A stretch of DNA of 64,000 nt from Myxococcales bacterium (GCA_003142855.1 PLNW01000115.1:13199-77198), one strand, 5' to 3'. Positions 26,264 to 36,924 are shown, numbered from the stretch's first letter. The notes: generated by a model from the letters alone, not told the origin. Numbers and translations are program-made.

Positions 26264-27657
26264 TGGCCAGTCCCAGCAAACGCCCCGAGGCGCTCACCCC
26301 GCGGGCCATCGTCGAGGAACTCGATCGCTACATCGTCGGCCAGCGCGAGGCCAAGCGCGCTGTGGCCGTGGCCCTGCGCAATCGCTGGCGCCGGCAGCAG
26401 GTGCCGCCGCCCATGCGCGACGAGATCTCGCCCAAGAACATCATGCTCATCGGCCCCACCGGCGTGGGCAAGACCGAGATCGCGCGCCGCCTGGCCAAGT
26501 TGGCGGGCGCCCCCTTCGTGAAGGTCGAGGCGTCCAAGTTCACCGAGGTGGGCTACGTGGGCCGCGACGTGGATTCCATGGTGCGCGACTTAGCCGAGAC
26601 CGCCGTGTCCATGCTGCGTGAAGAAGAGCGCGAGCGTGCGCGGCCACGTGCCCGGGAGAATGCCGAGGAGCGCCTGCTCGACGTACTGCTGCCGCCGGCG
26701 CGGCCGCAGCGCCCAGCCACGGCATCCCTGGCCGGCGCGCCCGCAGCGCCCGAGGAAGGTCCCGCCACGCCTGCGGCGGCCAGCAGCACGCGCGAAAACC
26801 TGCGCCTCCTCTTGCACGAAGGCAAGCTTGACGACAGGTCCGTCGAGATCGACACCAGCGACACGCCCCAGTCGTTCATCGATGTGTTTTCCGGCACCGG
26901 CATGGAGGAGATGGTTGTCAACCTGCAGTCAATGTTCCCCCAATCCAAGCGCACCAAGCGACGGCGACTGAGCATTCCTGAGGCGCTGGAAGCCTTGACC
27001 GAGGAAGAAGCCGCCAAGCTCATCGACATGGAGCGCGTCACCAAAGAAGCCGTCCGGCGCGCCGAGCAGGATGGCATCATCTTCATCGACGAGCTGGACA
27101 AGGTGGCGGGCCGCGAGGCCGGTGGTCATGGGCCCGATGTGTCGCGCGAGGGCGTGCAGCGCGATCTCTTGCCCATCGTGGAGGGATCCACGGTGTCGAC
27201 CAAGTACGGCCCGCTCAAGACCGACCACGTGCTCTTCATCGCGGCCGGCGCTTTCCACGTGGCCAAGCCCAAGGATCTCATTCCCGAGCTGCAGGGCCGC
27301 TTCCCCATCCGGGTGGAACTGGACTCGCTGACCGACGCGGACTTCGTGCGCATTCTCACCGAGCCCGAGAACGCCCTGACCAAGCAGTACACCGCCCTGC
27401 TCGCCACCGAAAAGATCCATCTCGACATTCAGGCCGATGCCATCGCCGAGATCGCGCGCATCGCCGCCGAGGTCAACGCCCGCATGGAGAACATCGGCGC
27501 GCGCCGGCTGCATACCGTGATGGAGCGACTGCTCGACGAACTGGCCTTTGAGGCGCCCGAACTGGGCGAGCGCACCATCCCCATAACGGCTGCCTACGTC
27601 CGTGAACGGCTGCAAGGGATCCTCAAAGACGAGGATCTGTCACAGTACGTGTTGTAG
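26263..27657 (+). CDS. hslU: HslU ATPase subunit of the HslUV protease
   Basis: AAA+ unfoldase that feeds substrates to HslV. The 464-residue protein has [18 protein letters not shown] at the N-terminus, Walker [12 protein letters not shown], the pore loop region [10 protein letters not shown], Walker [12 protein letters not shown] and sensor segments near [11 protein letters not shown]. The intermediate (I) domain, residues ~120-235, is complete and has an Ala/Pro-rich loop. The C-terminal tail EDLSQYVL, which docks into HslV to activate it, is conserved. It starts at GTG 26263, overlapping the hslV stop, so translation is coupled. Confidence 0.96.
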   Translation: MASPSKRPEALTPRAIVEELDRYIVGQREAKRAVAVALRNRWRRQQVPPPMRDEISPKNIMLIGPTGVGKTEIARRLAKLAGAPFVKVEASKFTEVGYVGRDVDSMVRDLAETAVSMLREEERERARPRARENAEERLLDVLLPPARPQRPATASLAGAPAAPEEGPATPAAASSTRENLRLLLHEGKLDDRSVEIDTSDTPQSFIDVFSGTGMEEMVVNLQSMFPQSKRTKRRRLSIPEALEALTEEEAAKLIDMERVTKEAVRRAEQDGIIFIDELDKVAGREAGGHGPDVSREGVQRDLLPIVEGSTVSTKYGPLKTDHVLFIAAGAFHVAKPKDLIPELQGRFPIRVELDSLTDADFVRILTEPENALTKQYTALLATEKIHLDIQADAIAEIARIAAEVNARMENIGARRLHTVMERLLDELAFEAPELGERTIPITAAYVRERLQGILKDEDLSQYVL

Positions 27658-27791
27658 CGGTCTGCGTTCTGCTTTCCCCTCGGCGGCTCCAGCCTGACGG
27701 TGTTTGTGTCAGGCAAGCGGCATGTGCGACCTTTCCCCACTGTGGTGCCACCAGCCCACCCGCGACGAGCACGCAATTGCCCAACGGAACT

Positions 27792-27800
27792 TGCTACAAT
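27792..27800 (+). promoter_or_regulatory. extended -10 promoter of the cysteine-rich lipoprotein gene
   Basis: TGCTACAAT matches the extended -10 consensus with one change from TATAAT. The predicted transcript start near 27807 leaves a ~60-nt leader before ATG 27868. The 210 bp between hslU and this gene hold nothing else recognisable. Confidence 0.55.
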
Positions 27801-27867
27801 TAGGATGGACATAAACCATTGGGCATGGGTCCGAATGGCTTGCCCCGCAGTTGAGAGGCACCCTCCA

Positions 27868-30800
27868 ATGACAAGAGAACGCATTGCTCATCCAGTGACC
27901 AGTGGTCTGTCCGCAGGCCAGCTTGTCGGTTTCGGCGTCGCTGCAGTTTTGGCGCTCGCAGGCATTGGCTGCAGCGGTGCTACTGTCGGTGGAGTCAGTG
28001 GAGGCGGTGGGGCTGGCGTTGATCCAAGTGCTGGTGCCCAGGCCGGAGCAGGCGGTAGCGCCCCCGCCATTATCTCGACCGGCGCCACCGGTGGCGCCGG
28101 CAGCTCGGCCGCCGGTGGAGCCACCAATGTGTGCAATGCCCAGAGCACCTTGGGCTGCAAGGCCGAGATACCTCCGGGCTGCGGCGATGGGATCAACCAG
28201 CCACCCGAGGAATGCGACGACGGGAACATGCTTCCCGGCGATGGTTGCAATGGCGTTTGCAAGGTCGAGCCCCACTGGCAATGTCCCCCCGCGGGGGCCT
28301 GCCACCGACTGGTCGTCTGCGGCGACAAAGTCGTCGGCGCGGGCGAGGTGTGCGACGACGGCAACACCCTCGACAACGATGGCTGCAATTCCACCTGCAC
28401 GGTTCAGGACGCCCGCTACAAGTGTATCCCCGGACAACCCTGCACCCTCATTTCCCAGTGTGGCAACAAGCGCATCGAAGCGGGCGAGAAGTGCGACGAC
28501 GGTAACTCCAACAGCGGCGATGGCTGCTCCAGCACTTGTCAACTCGAAGCCGGGTGGGTCTGCCTGGTACCGGGCACGGCCTGCAAGCAGGCTCCTCGCT
28601 GCGGCGATGGCATCGTCCAGCTTTCGCTGGGCGAAGTGTGCGACGACGGCAACCAGAAGGACAACGACGGTTGTTCCGCAGACTGCAAGACCAAGGGTCC
28701 GGGGTGTGTCTGCACACCGGGGCAACTGTGCAAGTGCCCGACTGTCAAGTGCGGCAACGGCACTATCGAAGGCAGCGAGCAGTGCGACGACGGAAACACC
28801 AAGCCTGGCGATGGCTGCTCGGGGACCTGCCAGATCGAGACAGGGTATGCCTGTCCCTTCACCAATGCCCCCTGTGTACCGGATTGTGGCGACGGCATTG
28901 TGCTCAAACCCATGGAGCAATGCGATCCCGCCGTGCCGGGGACCCACGTGGCCGACGCCTGTTCGAGCACCTGCAAATTCAACCCAGGCTGGGCCTGCAG
29001 CGGCGATCCCCCAAACAACTGCCACCAGACGGTGTGTGGTGACGGCAAGGTCGAGGGCTCCGAGGGCTGCGATGACGGCAACACCCTGCCCAACGACGGT
29101 TGTTCACCCACCTGCCACGCGGAGCCGAATTGCAGCTCGGCCACGGGCACGTGCACCTCGAAGTGCGGGGACGGATTGGTCGTCAACGAAGGCTGCGACG
29201 ATGGCAACACCAACAACGGCGACGGCTGCTCGTCGACTTGCACAGTAGAGCCCGGCTACCAGTGCGCTCAGCCCGATTCCACCGCTGCCACCATGACCGT
29301 GCCGGTCACCTACCGCGACTTCCTCCTGGGCGGCGATTTCTACGCGGCCACCATCTCGGGCAGCAACCTGGCCGTGACCGGCCTGGTTCAGGGCACGCTC
29401 GACAGCGAAGGCAAACCGGTCCTCTCGCCGACCGCGCCGGCTACCGGGCACATCACCAGTGCGGCCAGCTTCAGCCAGTGGTACCGGGACACGAAGGGGA
29501 CCAACACCACCTACGTTTCGAAACTCCTTCTGCACAACAACGGCAATGGCGGCTTTGTGAACTGGTGGAAGGAGAACCAACAATGGATGTCCTATTCCAA
29601 TATTCGCTGGTGTTCGGACGGAACGTGCGCCAACTGCAACGCTCCGCCGTACGTCAATGACGGCACAATGCAGTGCTTTGCCTTGTGCACGCCCTGGGGC
29701 ACCACCAACACAAATTCCTGCGTGGCCAGCACGTCGCTGGTCCCCGGGAACCCACTCTTTTTCCCCGTCGACAACATAGCGGGCATGATCACGCCGACCT
29801 CCGCCTATGCGGGCGCCCAGACCCCGCCCATGTACAGCAGCAACTGGACCAATGAACCAGGGACGCCGCAGCCCTTGCACAACTTCAGCTTCACCAGCGA
29901 GGTGCGCTACTGGTTCAGCTATTCGACGAGCAAGCAATACACGCTCGATTTCACAGGTGACGATGATGTCTGGGTCTTCGTCAATCGCAAGCTGGCGGTG
30001 GACTTGGGGGGCATTCACACCCCGGTCGAGGGACAGATCGTGCTCAACGCCACCGGTGGCGGGACTGTCACTGTCACCCCGACGGAGGGCGCCGCCTGCA
30101 CCACCCAGGGCGTTATCTCGACCTGCACGTCCACCAAGAGTAAGGTCGATCTGGGCATGGTGAACAACGGGGTCTACGAGATCGTCGTGTTCCAGGCGGA
30201 ACGATGTTGGTATGGCTCGACCTACAAACTCACCCTGAGCGGCTTCAACGATCTGCCGAGTGCCTGCGGGCCCATCTGCGGCGACGGTGTCGTGGCGCCC
30301 GGTGAGCAATGCGACAATGGAAAAGACAACCTGGGCGGCTACAATCAATGTGGCTCGAATTGTTTGCTCGGGCCCTATTGCGGCGACGGGAAGGTGGAAC
30401 CTGGCAAGGAAGACTGCGACAACGGCAAGAACGACGACGTCTACGGCGCCACCTCCGGCTGCGGTCCTGATTGCAAGCTGCCGGCCCGCTGTGGTGACAG
30501 CATCGTGCAGACTCAGTTCGACGAGGAATGCGACGATGGTTCTAGCAACCTAACCACCACAGACCCCAACGCCGGCTACGGCGGCTGCCTGGCAAACTGC
30601 CAGCGCGGCGCCTACTGTGGCGACGGCATCGTCAATGGCACGGAGGCGTGCGACGACGGCGTCAATGACGGCACCTACGGAACCTGCAACCCCGACTGCA
30701 GTCTGGCTCCCAGGTGCGGCGACGGCCAGGTTCAGACGGACTACGGGGAAGAATGCGAACCGGTTATGACAAACGATCCCAATTGCACGGACGCGTGCCG

Positions 30801-31128
30801 TCTGCCAGGTGGGTGCGGCGACGGCATCATCGAGCCGCCCGAAGAATGTGACGACGGGGCGGTCAACAACAACGGCGATTACGGTGGCTGCGCCCCGAGC
30901 TGCGTCTACGCCCCTCACTGCGGCGACGGCATCGTGAATGGAAACGAGGAGTGCGACGACGTCAAGAACGACGGCTCGTACGGTGGCTGCACTCCGCAAT
31001 GCAAGCTGGGTCCCCACTGCGGCGATGGCACCGTGAATGGTCCCGAGGAATGCGACGATGGCCCTAAGAACGACGTGGATGGCATCTGCTCGGCGTCGTG
31101 CAAGAAGATCATCTGGCAAAACAATTAA
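27868..31128 (+). CDS. giant cysteine-rich surface lipoprotein: 8 DUF4215-type repeats, fibro-slime domain, 8 more repeats
   Basis: A 1086-residue lipoprotein (lipobox LAGIGC) with a Gly/Ala/Ser-rich spacer. Eight CGDG...ECDDGN...GCxxxC repeats (Myxococcus cysteine-rich, DUF4215 type) follow, to about 29260. A fibro-slime domain covers about 29300-30260: it opens with VTYRDFL, then FSQWYRDTKG, HNFSFTSEVRYWFSY, FTGDDDVWVFVN and LAVDLGGIH. Eight further repeats of a slightly different consensus (CGDGIVNGxEECDDG) end the protein. Disulphides should make both arms rigid. Fibro-slime domains are known from Fibrobacter and myxobacterial adhesins. It probably acts in surface attachment. The start at 27868 is chosen for the signal peptide. 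Confidence 0.9.
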   Translation: MTRERIAHPVTSGLSAGQLVGFGVAAVLALAGIGCSGATVGGVSGGGGAGVDPSAGAQAGAGGSAPAIISTGATGGAGSSAAGGATNVCNAQSTLGCKAEIPPGCGDGINQPPEECDDGNMLPGDGCNGVCKVEPHWQCPPAGACHRLVVCGDKVVGAGEVCDDGNTLDNDGCNSTCTVQDARYKCIPGQPCTLISQCGNKRIEAGEKCDDGNSNSGDGCSSTCQLEAGWVCLVPGTACKQAPRCGDGIVQLSLGEVCDDGNQKDNDGCSADCKTKGPGCVCTPGQLCKCPTVKCGNGTIEGSEQCDDGNTKPGDGCSGTCQIETGYACPFTNAPCVPDCGDGIVLKPMEQCDPAVPGTHVADACSSTCKFNPGWACSGDPPNNCHQTVCGDGKVEGSEGCDDGNTLPNDGCSPTCHAEPNCSSATGTCTSKCGDGLVVNEGCDDGNTNNGDGCSSTCTVEPGYQCAQPDSTAATMTVPVTYRDFLLGGDFYAATISGSNLAVTGLVQGTLDSEGKPVLSPTAPATGHITSAASFSQWYRDTKGTNTTYVSKLLLHNNGNGGFVNWWKENQQWMSYSNIRWCSDGTCANCNAPPYVNDGTMQCFALCTPWGTTNTNSCVASTSLVPGNPLFFPVDNIAGMITPTSAYAGAQTPPMYSSNWTNEPGTPQPLHNFSFTSEVRYWFSYSTSKQYTLDFTGDDDVWVFVNRKLAVDLGGIHTPVEGQIVLNATGGGTVTVTPTEGAACTTQGVISTCTSTKSKVDLGMVNNGVYEIVVFQAERCWYGSTYKLTLSGFNDLPSACGPICGDGVVAPGEQCDNGKDNLGGYNQCGSNCLLGPYCGDGKVEPGKEDCDNGKNDDVYGATSGCGPDCKLPARCGDSIVQTQFDEECDDGSSNLTTTDPNAGYGGCLANCQRGAYCGDGIVNGTEACDDGVNDGTYGTCNPDCSLAPRCGDGQVQTDYGEECEPVMTNDPNCTDACRLPGGCGDGIIEPPEECDDGAVNNNGDYGGCAPSCVYAPHCGDGIVNGNEECDDVKNDGSYGGCTPQCKLGPHCGDGTVNGPEECDDGPKNDVDGICSASCKKIIWQNN

Positions 31129-31185
31129 ACCAGCTCCTCGCGCGTTGAGCGCAGGACGAGCTAAGCTCCTGCTTGGGTACGAGCG

Positions 31186-34100
31186 ATGTCGTTCGCGGGC
31201 ACTGATCGGTTCAAGGTCATCCGTCTCCTGGGCAGCGGGAGCATGGGAACCGTGTATCTGGTCTTCGATCGGCAATTGGGCGCGGAGGTGGCCCTCAAAC
31301 TGCTGGACCTGTGCGACGGAATGGACCTGTACCGCTTCAAGAGCGAGTTCCGTTCACTGGCCGACATCAAGCACCCCAACCTGGCGACGCTGCATGAACT
31401 GATCTGCGAGGGGCCACTGTGGTTCTTCACCATGGAATACGTGGCGGGTGTGCCCTTCGACATTCATCTGCTGGGTCCGGCTGCGGCGGGTAGCGCGCCG
31501 ATGCCGTCCGATCTGTCAGACCGGGACACCCTGCGTCCCCGCAATCCCGCGCCGCCGTCGTTTCGCCCGCAACCTGATCGCCAGCGCCTGCGCAGGGCTC
31601 TGCAGCAGCTCTGCGCGGGGGTGGACGCCATGCACGGGTTCGGCCGCATCCACTGCGATCTCAAGCCATCCAACGTGTTGGTGACAGCGCAGGACCGGGT
31701 GGTATTGCTGGATTTCGGCCTGACCAGGCCGACCGGAACGCGGTCGCTCAGGGACGACGGGCTGGTGGGAACCCCAGCCTACATGGCGCCCGAGCAGGCC
31801 AAAGACGGGCCGTCGCAGCCCGCCGCCGACTGGTACGCCGTGGGCGCCATGCTGTACGAGGTGCTGACCGGCCGCTTGCCCCACAACGGAAGTCTGATCG
31901 AGATTCTGCTCAAGAAGCAGAGCGAGGATCCGCCCGCACCCGTCGAGGTGAACCCGTTGGCTGATCCCGAACTGAGCCGGCTGTGCGTGCAGCTTCTGCG
32001 GCGCGATCCGGCCCAGCGGCCCAGCCGTGGGGAAATCCTGGCCCAGCTCGGGGCCGGCATTACGCCCGAGCCCGTGTCCGAGGCGAAGAGTGATCCGGTC
32101 CGTGTGGGCGCCCCGGTGTTCATCGGCCGCAAAGCGGAGTTGCAGGCCCTGCGTCTTGGCTACGGCAGCGCGTGCAGCGGCACCCTCGCTCTGGTGCTGG
32201 TCGAGGGTGCGTCGGGCATCGGCAAGACCGCGCTGGTCGAGCGCTTTCTGGATCAGCTCACAGCCGGCGCCGATCCGTCTCGCAAGCCTCTTGTCCTGCG
32301 CGGCCGCTGCCACGAGCGCGAGACACTGCCCTTCAAGGCCTTCGACAGCATCGTGGATGGGCTCAGCGCCAGTCTGGCCAGCCTGGGCGCTGGCGATGTT
32401 GCGCAGATTCTGCCCGCAGGGGCGGCGTACCTGTCCGAGATCTTCCCGGTGCTGTGCCGGCTGGATCGGCTGGAACGCGCGCGCGACTGGCTGCCCAAAG
32501 TGCACGACGCGACGGAACTGCGCAACCGGGCCTTTGCCGGCTTTCACGAACTACTGAGGCGCCTGGCGCAGCGACAACCGGTGGTGGCTTTCATCGACGA
32601 TCTGCAGTGGGCTGATCGCGACAGCTTCGCACTCTTGCAGACGCTGCTGCGCAACCCCAGCGTGCCTGGCCTGATGCTGATGGCCACCTGCCGGCCGGTC
32701 TCCCACGACAGTGTGCTGGCGGCGGCGCTGCGCGAGATCGCCGCCCATCCCGCGGTGATGCGTGTGGAGGTGGGCCCACTGTCGCCCGAGGCGGCCTCGG
32801 CCCTGGTGGATCGTCTGGCCGACTTGGGCGAGCTTGACCAGCCAGTCAAGCAGCGCCTGGCCGAGGCGGTGGTGCAGGAGGCGGGAGGCAACCCGCTGTT
32901 CACGCTGGAGCTGATGCGCTACCTGTGCGACGTGGTGTCGGCGCGGGGCGAGCCTGCCGACCTCAGCACGGGAAGCACCGTGAGCCTGGACGCCCTGATC
33001 CTGGGACGCCTGCGCACCTTGCCCGCGGAAAGCCAAAGCCTGCTCGAGGTCATCACAGTGGCAGGCGATCCGCTGCCGCGGAAGGCATTGGCCGATGCCG
33101 CCAGCGTACCACTCGGATGCGAGGGCTGGGAGCGCGGCATCTCGGCGCTGGCGCAGGCCCGCTTGATCCGACGCAGCGGCGGACAGGGATCGGACTTGGT
33201 CGAGCCCTATCACGACCGCATCGGCGAGGCGGTGCTGGCCAGCCTGGACGCGACGACGCTGCGCCGGCTGCGCACCAGCATCGCGCACGCCATGGAAAAA
33301 TGGGGCCGCGAGCGCACCGACATGCTGGCTCGTTACTGGCTGGAGGCCGACGACCACGAGCGCGCCAAGTACTACGCGCGCGAGGCGGCGATCCAGGCAC
33401 GCACCAAGCTGGCCTTCGATCGCGCCGCGCAGCTGTACCAGACTGCGGCGGCACTAGAGTCGAACCAGGACGCGAAGCGCGAGCTCCTGCGCGCCCTGGG
33501 TGACTGCCAGGCCTGCAATGGCCTCCCCTCGCTGGCCGCCGAAGCATACCAGCAAGCCGCCACCCTGAGCGAGCCCGAACTGGCGCCGCGTTTGCGCCAC
33601 CTGGCGGCCGAGCAGCTTCTGCGCGGAGGCCATATCGTGCGCGGCTTGGAGATCCTGGGCGAGGTGCTGGAGCAGGCCGGCCTGCGCCTGGCGGGTGGTC
33701 CGCGGCGCGCCCTGCTGGCAGTGACCGGACGCCTGCTGTGGCTGCGCGTGCGCGGAATCAAGTTCAAGGAACGGCCGCCAGCCAGCATCCCGGTCGAGCA
33801 GGCCCGCTTGCTCGACCTGCTGTGGTCGGTGAATACCGGCCTGGGTGTGGTGGACACCCTACGCGCCGACGATTTCTTGCTGCGCTTTCTCCTGCTCGCG
33901 CTCAAGGCTGGGGACATCCGGCGCGTGGCGCAGGGACTGGGCGTGTTGGCAGGGCAGCTCGCGGCGTTGGGTCGCTCGCACCTGGACTGGGCCGTTCGCT
34001 TGGTGTCGCAGGCCGAGGTGCTGGCGCGCCGATCATCCGACGCGCCCACCATTGGGTTGGCGCGCATGTGCAAGGCCATGGTGCGCTACTTCGCGGGCGA

Positions 34101-34968
34101 GTTCGACGCCGTGGCCAACGAACTCGCCGCGGTCGAGCAGTACCTGCTCACCCACTGTCTCAACGTGGGCTGGGAGCTAGCCACCACGCGCTCGTTCGCG
34201 TGCTTCTCGCTGCGGCTCTCGGGCCGGCTGCGCGAGCTGGGCGAATGCTTTGATCGCTACACCGCAGACGCCGATCGCACCGGCGACCGCTACCTGGCCA
34301 CCAACCTGCGCACCTACCAGTCCATCGTCTGGCTCATCCGCGGCGATCCCGAGCGCGCCGCGCGCGACATCGAGGGTGTGCTGGATTCTTGGCCGCGCGA
34401 TCTGTATCACGTGCAGCACTTCTTCCACCTGTACGCGCGCTGTGAACAGGCGCTGTACGGCGGTCGGCCTGACCAGGCCAGGGCCGCGATCGAGGCTGAG
34501 CGAGACCGGCTGGCTGGCTCCGCGCTGTTGAAGATCAGCGGAATCCGCATCGAGCACGCCTGGATCTCGGGCCGCGTGGCGCTGGCCATGGCCGAGAGAT
34601 TGCCGGTGCAAGAGCGCGCCCCGCTCCTGCGCCAGGCCCGCCGGCACGCGCGCGTGCTGGCCCGGGCCGAGCACCAGACCGGTGTCGCCATGGGTGCCCT
34701 GCTGGAGGCCGGCCTCTGCTCGCTGCAAGCGTCGCCCTCGCGTGCCGCGACCGTGGTCGCGCTGGAACGGGCCGTGGCTACCGCTGAGGCCGCAGGCGCG
34801 CTCCTGCTGGCCGAGTCGGGCCGCCGCTGGCTGGGAGAACTGTACGACAACCCCGAGGGCATAAAGCTACAGGACATTTCTCGGCGCTGGATGACCAGGC
34901 AGGGCGTGCAGGATCCCGATCGCATCGCTCACCTCATCGCACCCGGGTTCGCGCCCCCGTCCGGTTGA
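31186..34968 (+). CDS. Ser/Thr protein kinase fused to AAA ATPase and TPR-like region
   Basis: A 1260-residue cytosolic signalling protein. The N-terminal eukaryotic-type kinase (residues ~8-285) has the glycine loop GSGSMGTVY, the catalytic Lys in VALKLL, the loop HCDLKPSNV, DFGLTRP and GTPAYMAPEQ. An AAA_16-type ATPase follows (FIGRKAELQAL, Walker A GASGIGKTAL, Walker B VVAFIDDLQWAD). The remaining ~600 residues are alpha-helical and resemble tetratricopeptide repeats. This kinase-STAND-like layout is common in Myxococcota and suggests a ligand-gated signalling hub. No downstream helix-turn-helix or output domain is seen. It lies 57 bp after the lipoprotein gene and may be co-transcribed. 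Confidence 0.92.
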   Translation: MSFAGTDRFKVIRLLGSGSMGTVYLVFDRQLGAEVALKLLDLCDGMDLYRFKSEFRSLADIKHPNLATLHELICEGPLWFFTMEYVAGVPFDIHLLGPAAAGSAPMPSDLSDRDTLRPRNPAPPSFRPQPDRQRLRRALQQLCAGVDAMHGFGRIHCDLKPSNVLVTAQDRVVLLDFGLTRPTGTRSLRDDGLVGTPAYMAPEQAKDGPSQPAADWYAVGAMLYEVLTGRLPHNGSLIEILLKKQSEDPPAPVEVNPLADPELSRLCVQLLRRDPAQRPSRGEILAQLGAGITPEPVSEAKSDPVRVGAPVFIGRKAELQALRLGYGSACSGTLALVLVEGASGIGKTALVERFLDQLTAGADPSRKPLVLRGRCHERETLPFKAFDSIVDGLSASLASLGAGDVAQILPAGAAYLSEIFPVLCRLDRLERARDWLPKVHDATELRNRAFAGFHELLRRLAQRQPVVAFIDDLQWADRDSFALLQTLLRNPSVPGLMLMATCRPVSHDSVLAAALREIAAHPAVMRVEVGPLSPEAASALVDRLADLGELDQPVKQRLAEAVVQEAGGNPLFTLELMRYLCDVVSARGEPADLSTGSTVSLDALILGRLRTLPAESQSLLEVITVAGDPLPRKALADAASVPLGCEGWERGISALAQARLIRRSGGQGSDLVEPYHDRIGEAVLASLDATTLRRLRTSIAHAMEKWGRERTDMLARYWLEADDHERAKYYAREAAIQARTKLAFDRAAQLYQTAAALESNQDAKRELLRALGDCQACNGLPSLAAEAYQQAATLSEPELAPRLRHLAAEQLLRGGHIVRGLEILGEVLEQAGLRLAGGPRRALLAVTGRLLWLRVRGIKFKERPPASIPVEQARLLDLLWSVNTGLGVVDTLRADDFLLRFLLLALKAGDIRRVAQGLGVLAGQLAALGRSHLDWAVRLVSQAEVLARRSSDAPTIGLARMCKAMVRYFAGEFDAVANELAAVEQYLLTHCLNVGWELATTRSFACFSLRLSGRLRELGECFDRYTADADRTGDRYLATNLRTYQSIVWLIRGDPERAARDIEGVLDSWPRDLYHVQHFFHLYARCEQALYGGRPDQARAAIEAERDRLAGSALLKISGIRIEHAWISGRVALAMAERLPVQERAPLLRQARRHARVLARAEHQTGVAMGALLEAGLCSLQASPSRAATVVALERAVATAEAAGALLLAESGRRWLGELYDNPEGIKLQDISRRWMTRQGVQDPDRIAHLIAPGFAPPSG

Positions 34969-35019
34969 CGTCACTTCCCTGGCTCCCCCAACCCCCTGCC
35001 CCGGATTCCGTAGCCACTG

Positions 35020-35733
35020 CTAGTGCTTCTTGTTCTGCGCTTTGGGAGGCGGGGGTGCGGGCCGCGCGGCCTTCTGGTTGCTGACGGGCGCGGCGTGTGC
35101 CGGGCTGGTCGGTGGGGGAGGGGCCGCCGTTGGCCCATGCGGAGGGGGGGCGGCCGGGCCCGGGGCGGCGTGCCCGCTCCCAGCTTGATGCACAGGTGGT
35201 GGTGGCGGACTGCCATACACGGCCCCGGAATGGTGGCCAGGCGCTGGTGGCGGGCTGGCATACACGGCCCCAGCGCGATGACCAGGAGCCGGCGGTGGGG
35301 CCCCACGATACGCAGCCGCTGGCCGCGCATAGTAGTAGTCGCGACGACCCTGGTGATCGTTCCAGTACCCACGCTGATAGACGTAGCGCCCGTTGACCAT
35401 CTCGTAGCGAGGCCCCACGTAGAAGTAGCCAGGACGCGCAGGCGCCCAATACCCGCCAATCCAGAACCAGTCTGCGCCCGTCCAGTCCCAGTAGCCCGGA
35501 ACCCAAGCGTAGCCTGGTCCCGGTGCCGGCGACGCATACTCCATGGTTGGCGGAGGCGGCTGGCCAGGCACATACACCTGCGCGTCGGCTTCGACGTACG
35601 CAGGAGGGGGCGGGCCAGGTGGCGGCGCTTCTGGAGGACCCGACTCAATGGGAACTGTGGCAGTCCAGGTGCCGTAGCAGCCGGCACCGGCCAGACCGGC
35701 GAAGATAAGCAAGCAGGGAAACGCGCGCTTCAT
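35020..35733 (-). CDS. proline-rich lipoprotein with YxWxxGYW repeats
   Basis: A 237-residue exported lipoprotein (lipobox GLAGAGC). The mature part has aromatic repeats of the YXWGXW type (YAWVPGYWDW, WFWIGGYWAP, YVYQRGYWND), then a long proline/alanine/histidine-rich tail with three PPPAPGHxxGAVYxSPP units. Such proteins are common in Myxococcota and their role is unknown. The start at 35733 has GGAGG 6 nt upstream. It is divergent from trpS. Confidence 0.85.
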   Translation of the reverse strand: MKRAFPCLLIFAGLAGAGCYGTWTATVPIESGPPEAPPPGPPPPAYVEADAQVYVPGQPPPPTMEYASPAPGPGYAWVPGYWDWTGADWFWIGGYWAPARPGYFYVGPRYEMVNGRYVYQRGYWNDHQGRRDYYYARPAAAYRGAPPPAPGHRAGAVYASPPPAPGHHSGAVYGSPPPPPVHQAGSGHAAPGPAAPPPHGPTAAPPPPTSPAHAAPVSNQKAARPAPPPPKAQNKKH

Positions 35734-35910
35734 GCTGTCCTCCATAGATATGACTGCTCAGGCTAGTCCTGCATTCACCGGGGAGCAATGACTGTGATTG
35801 CGCAGGCTACGCGCGGTGCGCCGCCCGCGGTGGCAACGGCGCCGCGATAATGTCTTCGCGCGGGCCGCCCTTGACCATCAGGGAGGGGCCGATTACAACC
35901 GGCGTGAATC

Positions 35911-36915
35911 ATGGGCTCCTCGACCTCGCGTGAGACGATTTTTTCCGGCATCCAGCCCTCGGGTGAATTGCACCTGGGAAACTACCTAGGGGCCGTGCGC
36001 AACTGGGTGGCGCTCCAGGACAACTACCGCTGCTTCTTCTGCGTGGTTGACTACCACGCCATTACCCAGCCATTCGAGCCCGGCGAAATGCAGCGTCGGG
36101 TGCGCGACATGGCCGCGGACCTTCTGGCCTGTGGCATCGATCCCGCGAAGTCGACCCTCTTCGTGCAGTCTGCGGTTCCCGAGCACACGGAATTGGCCTG
36201 GGCGCTTTCCGCGGTCACGCCTCATGGCGAGCTCGGGCGCATGACCCAGTTCAAGGAGAAGTCTGAGAAAAATCCGGACAACATCAACGCCGGGATCTTC
36301 ACCTACCCTGTCCTGCAGGCCGCAGACATCCTCATCTACGGGGCCACGCGCGTGCCCGTGGGCGAGGACCAGCGCCAACACCTGGAGCTGGCGCGCGAGA
36401 TCGTGCGCAAATGGAACGCGCGTTTCGGCCAGACCTTCGTCGAGCCGGAAGCGCTGTTTTCGTCCACGCCGAAGATTCTCGGCCTCGACGGTCAAGCCAA
36501 GATGTCGAAGAGCCTGGGCAACACCATTTCCCTGCGCGAGAGCGACGAGGCAGCCTGGGAAAAGTTGCGCACCGCCGCCACCGATCCCGCGCGCAAGCGG
36601 CGCACGGATCCCGGCGACCCCGACAAGTGCAACATCTTCACCCTGCACAAGTTCTTCTCATCGGCTGAGCGGCAAGCTGAGGTGCGCGCGGGCTGCACGA
36701 CGGCCGGAATTGGCTGCATCGACTGCAAGAAGTGGCTCTTCGAGGGCGTGATGTCGGACCTGCACCGCATCCGCGCGCGACGCGAGGAACTTCTGGCCGC
36801 GCCCCAAGCGGTTGACACCATATTGGCCGAGGGCGCGCGGCGCGCCCGCGTCGTGGCCGCGGACACCATGGCGCGCGTGCGCCAGTGCCTGGGCATCACG
36901 GGCCCCAAGGACTGA
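35911..36915 (+). CDS. trpS: tryptophanyl-tRNA synthetase
   Basis: Class I synthetase that charges tRNA-Trp. The 334-residue protein has FSGIQPSGELHLGNYLG, where the HIGH-type signature is HLGN, and the KMSKS loop (QAKMSKSLGN). Tryptophan and ATP pocket segments (YPVLQAADILIY, VPVGEDQRQHLELAR) are present. Length is normal for the bacterial enzyme. It starts at ATG 35911; a GGGAGGGG tract lies about 20 nt upstream, rather far for a ribosome site. The lipoprotein gene begins 9 bp after its stop. Confidence 0.97.
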   Translation: MGSSTSRETIFSGIQPSGELHLGNYLGAVRNWVALQDNYRCFFCVVDYHAITQPFEPGEMQRRVRDMAADLLACGIDPAKSTLFVQSAVPEHTELAWALSAVTPHGELGRMTQFKEKSEKNPDNINAGIFTYPVLQAADILIYGATRVPVGEDQRQHLELAREIVRKWNARFGQTFVEPEALFSSTPKILGLDGQAKMSKSLGNTISLRESDEAAWEKLRTAATDPARKRRTDPGDPDKCNIFTLHKFFSSAERQAEVRAGCTTAGIGCIDCKKWLFEGVMSDLHRIRARREELLAAPQAVDTILAEGARRARVVAADTMARVRQCLGITGPKD

Positions 36916-36924
36916 CCCTCTTCG

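Noticed and set aside
27709-29025. 438-codon open frame on the minus strand
   Set aside because: It is antisense to the cysteine-rich lipoprotein; the Cys repeats on the plus strand are unambiguous.
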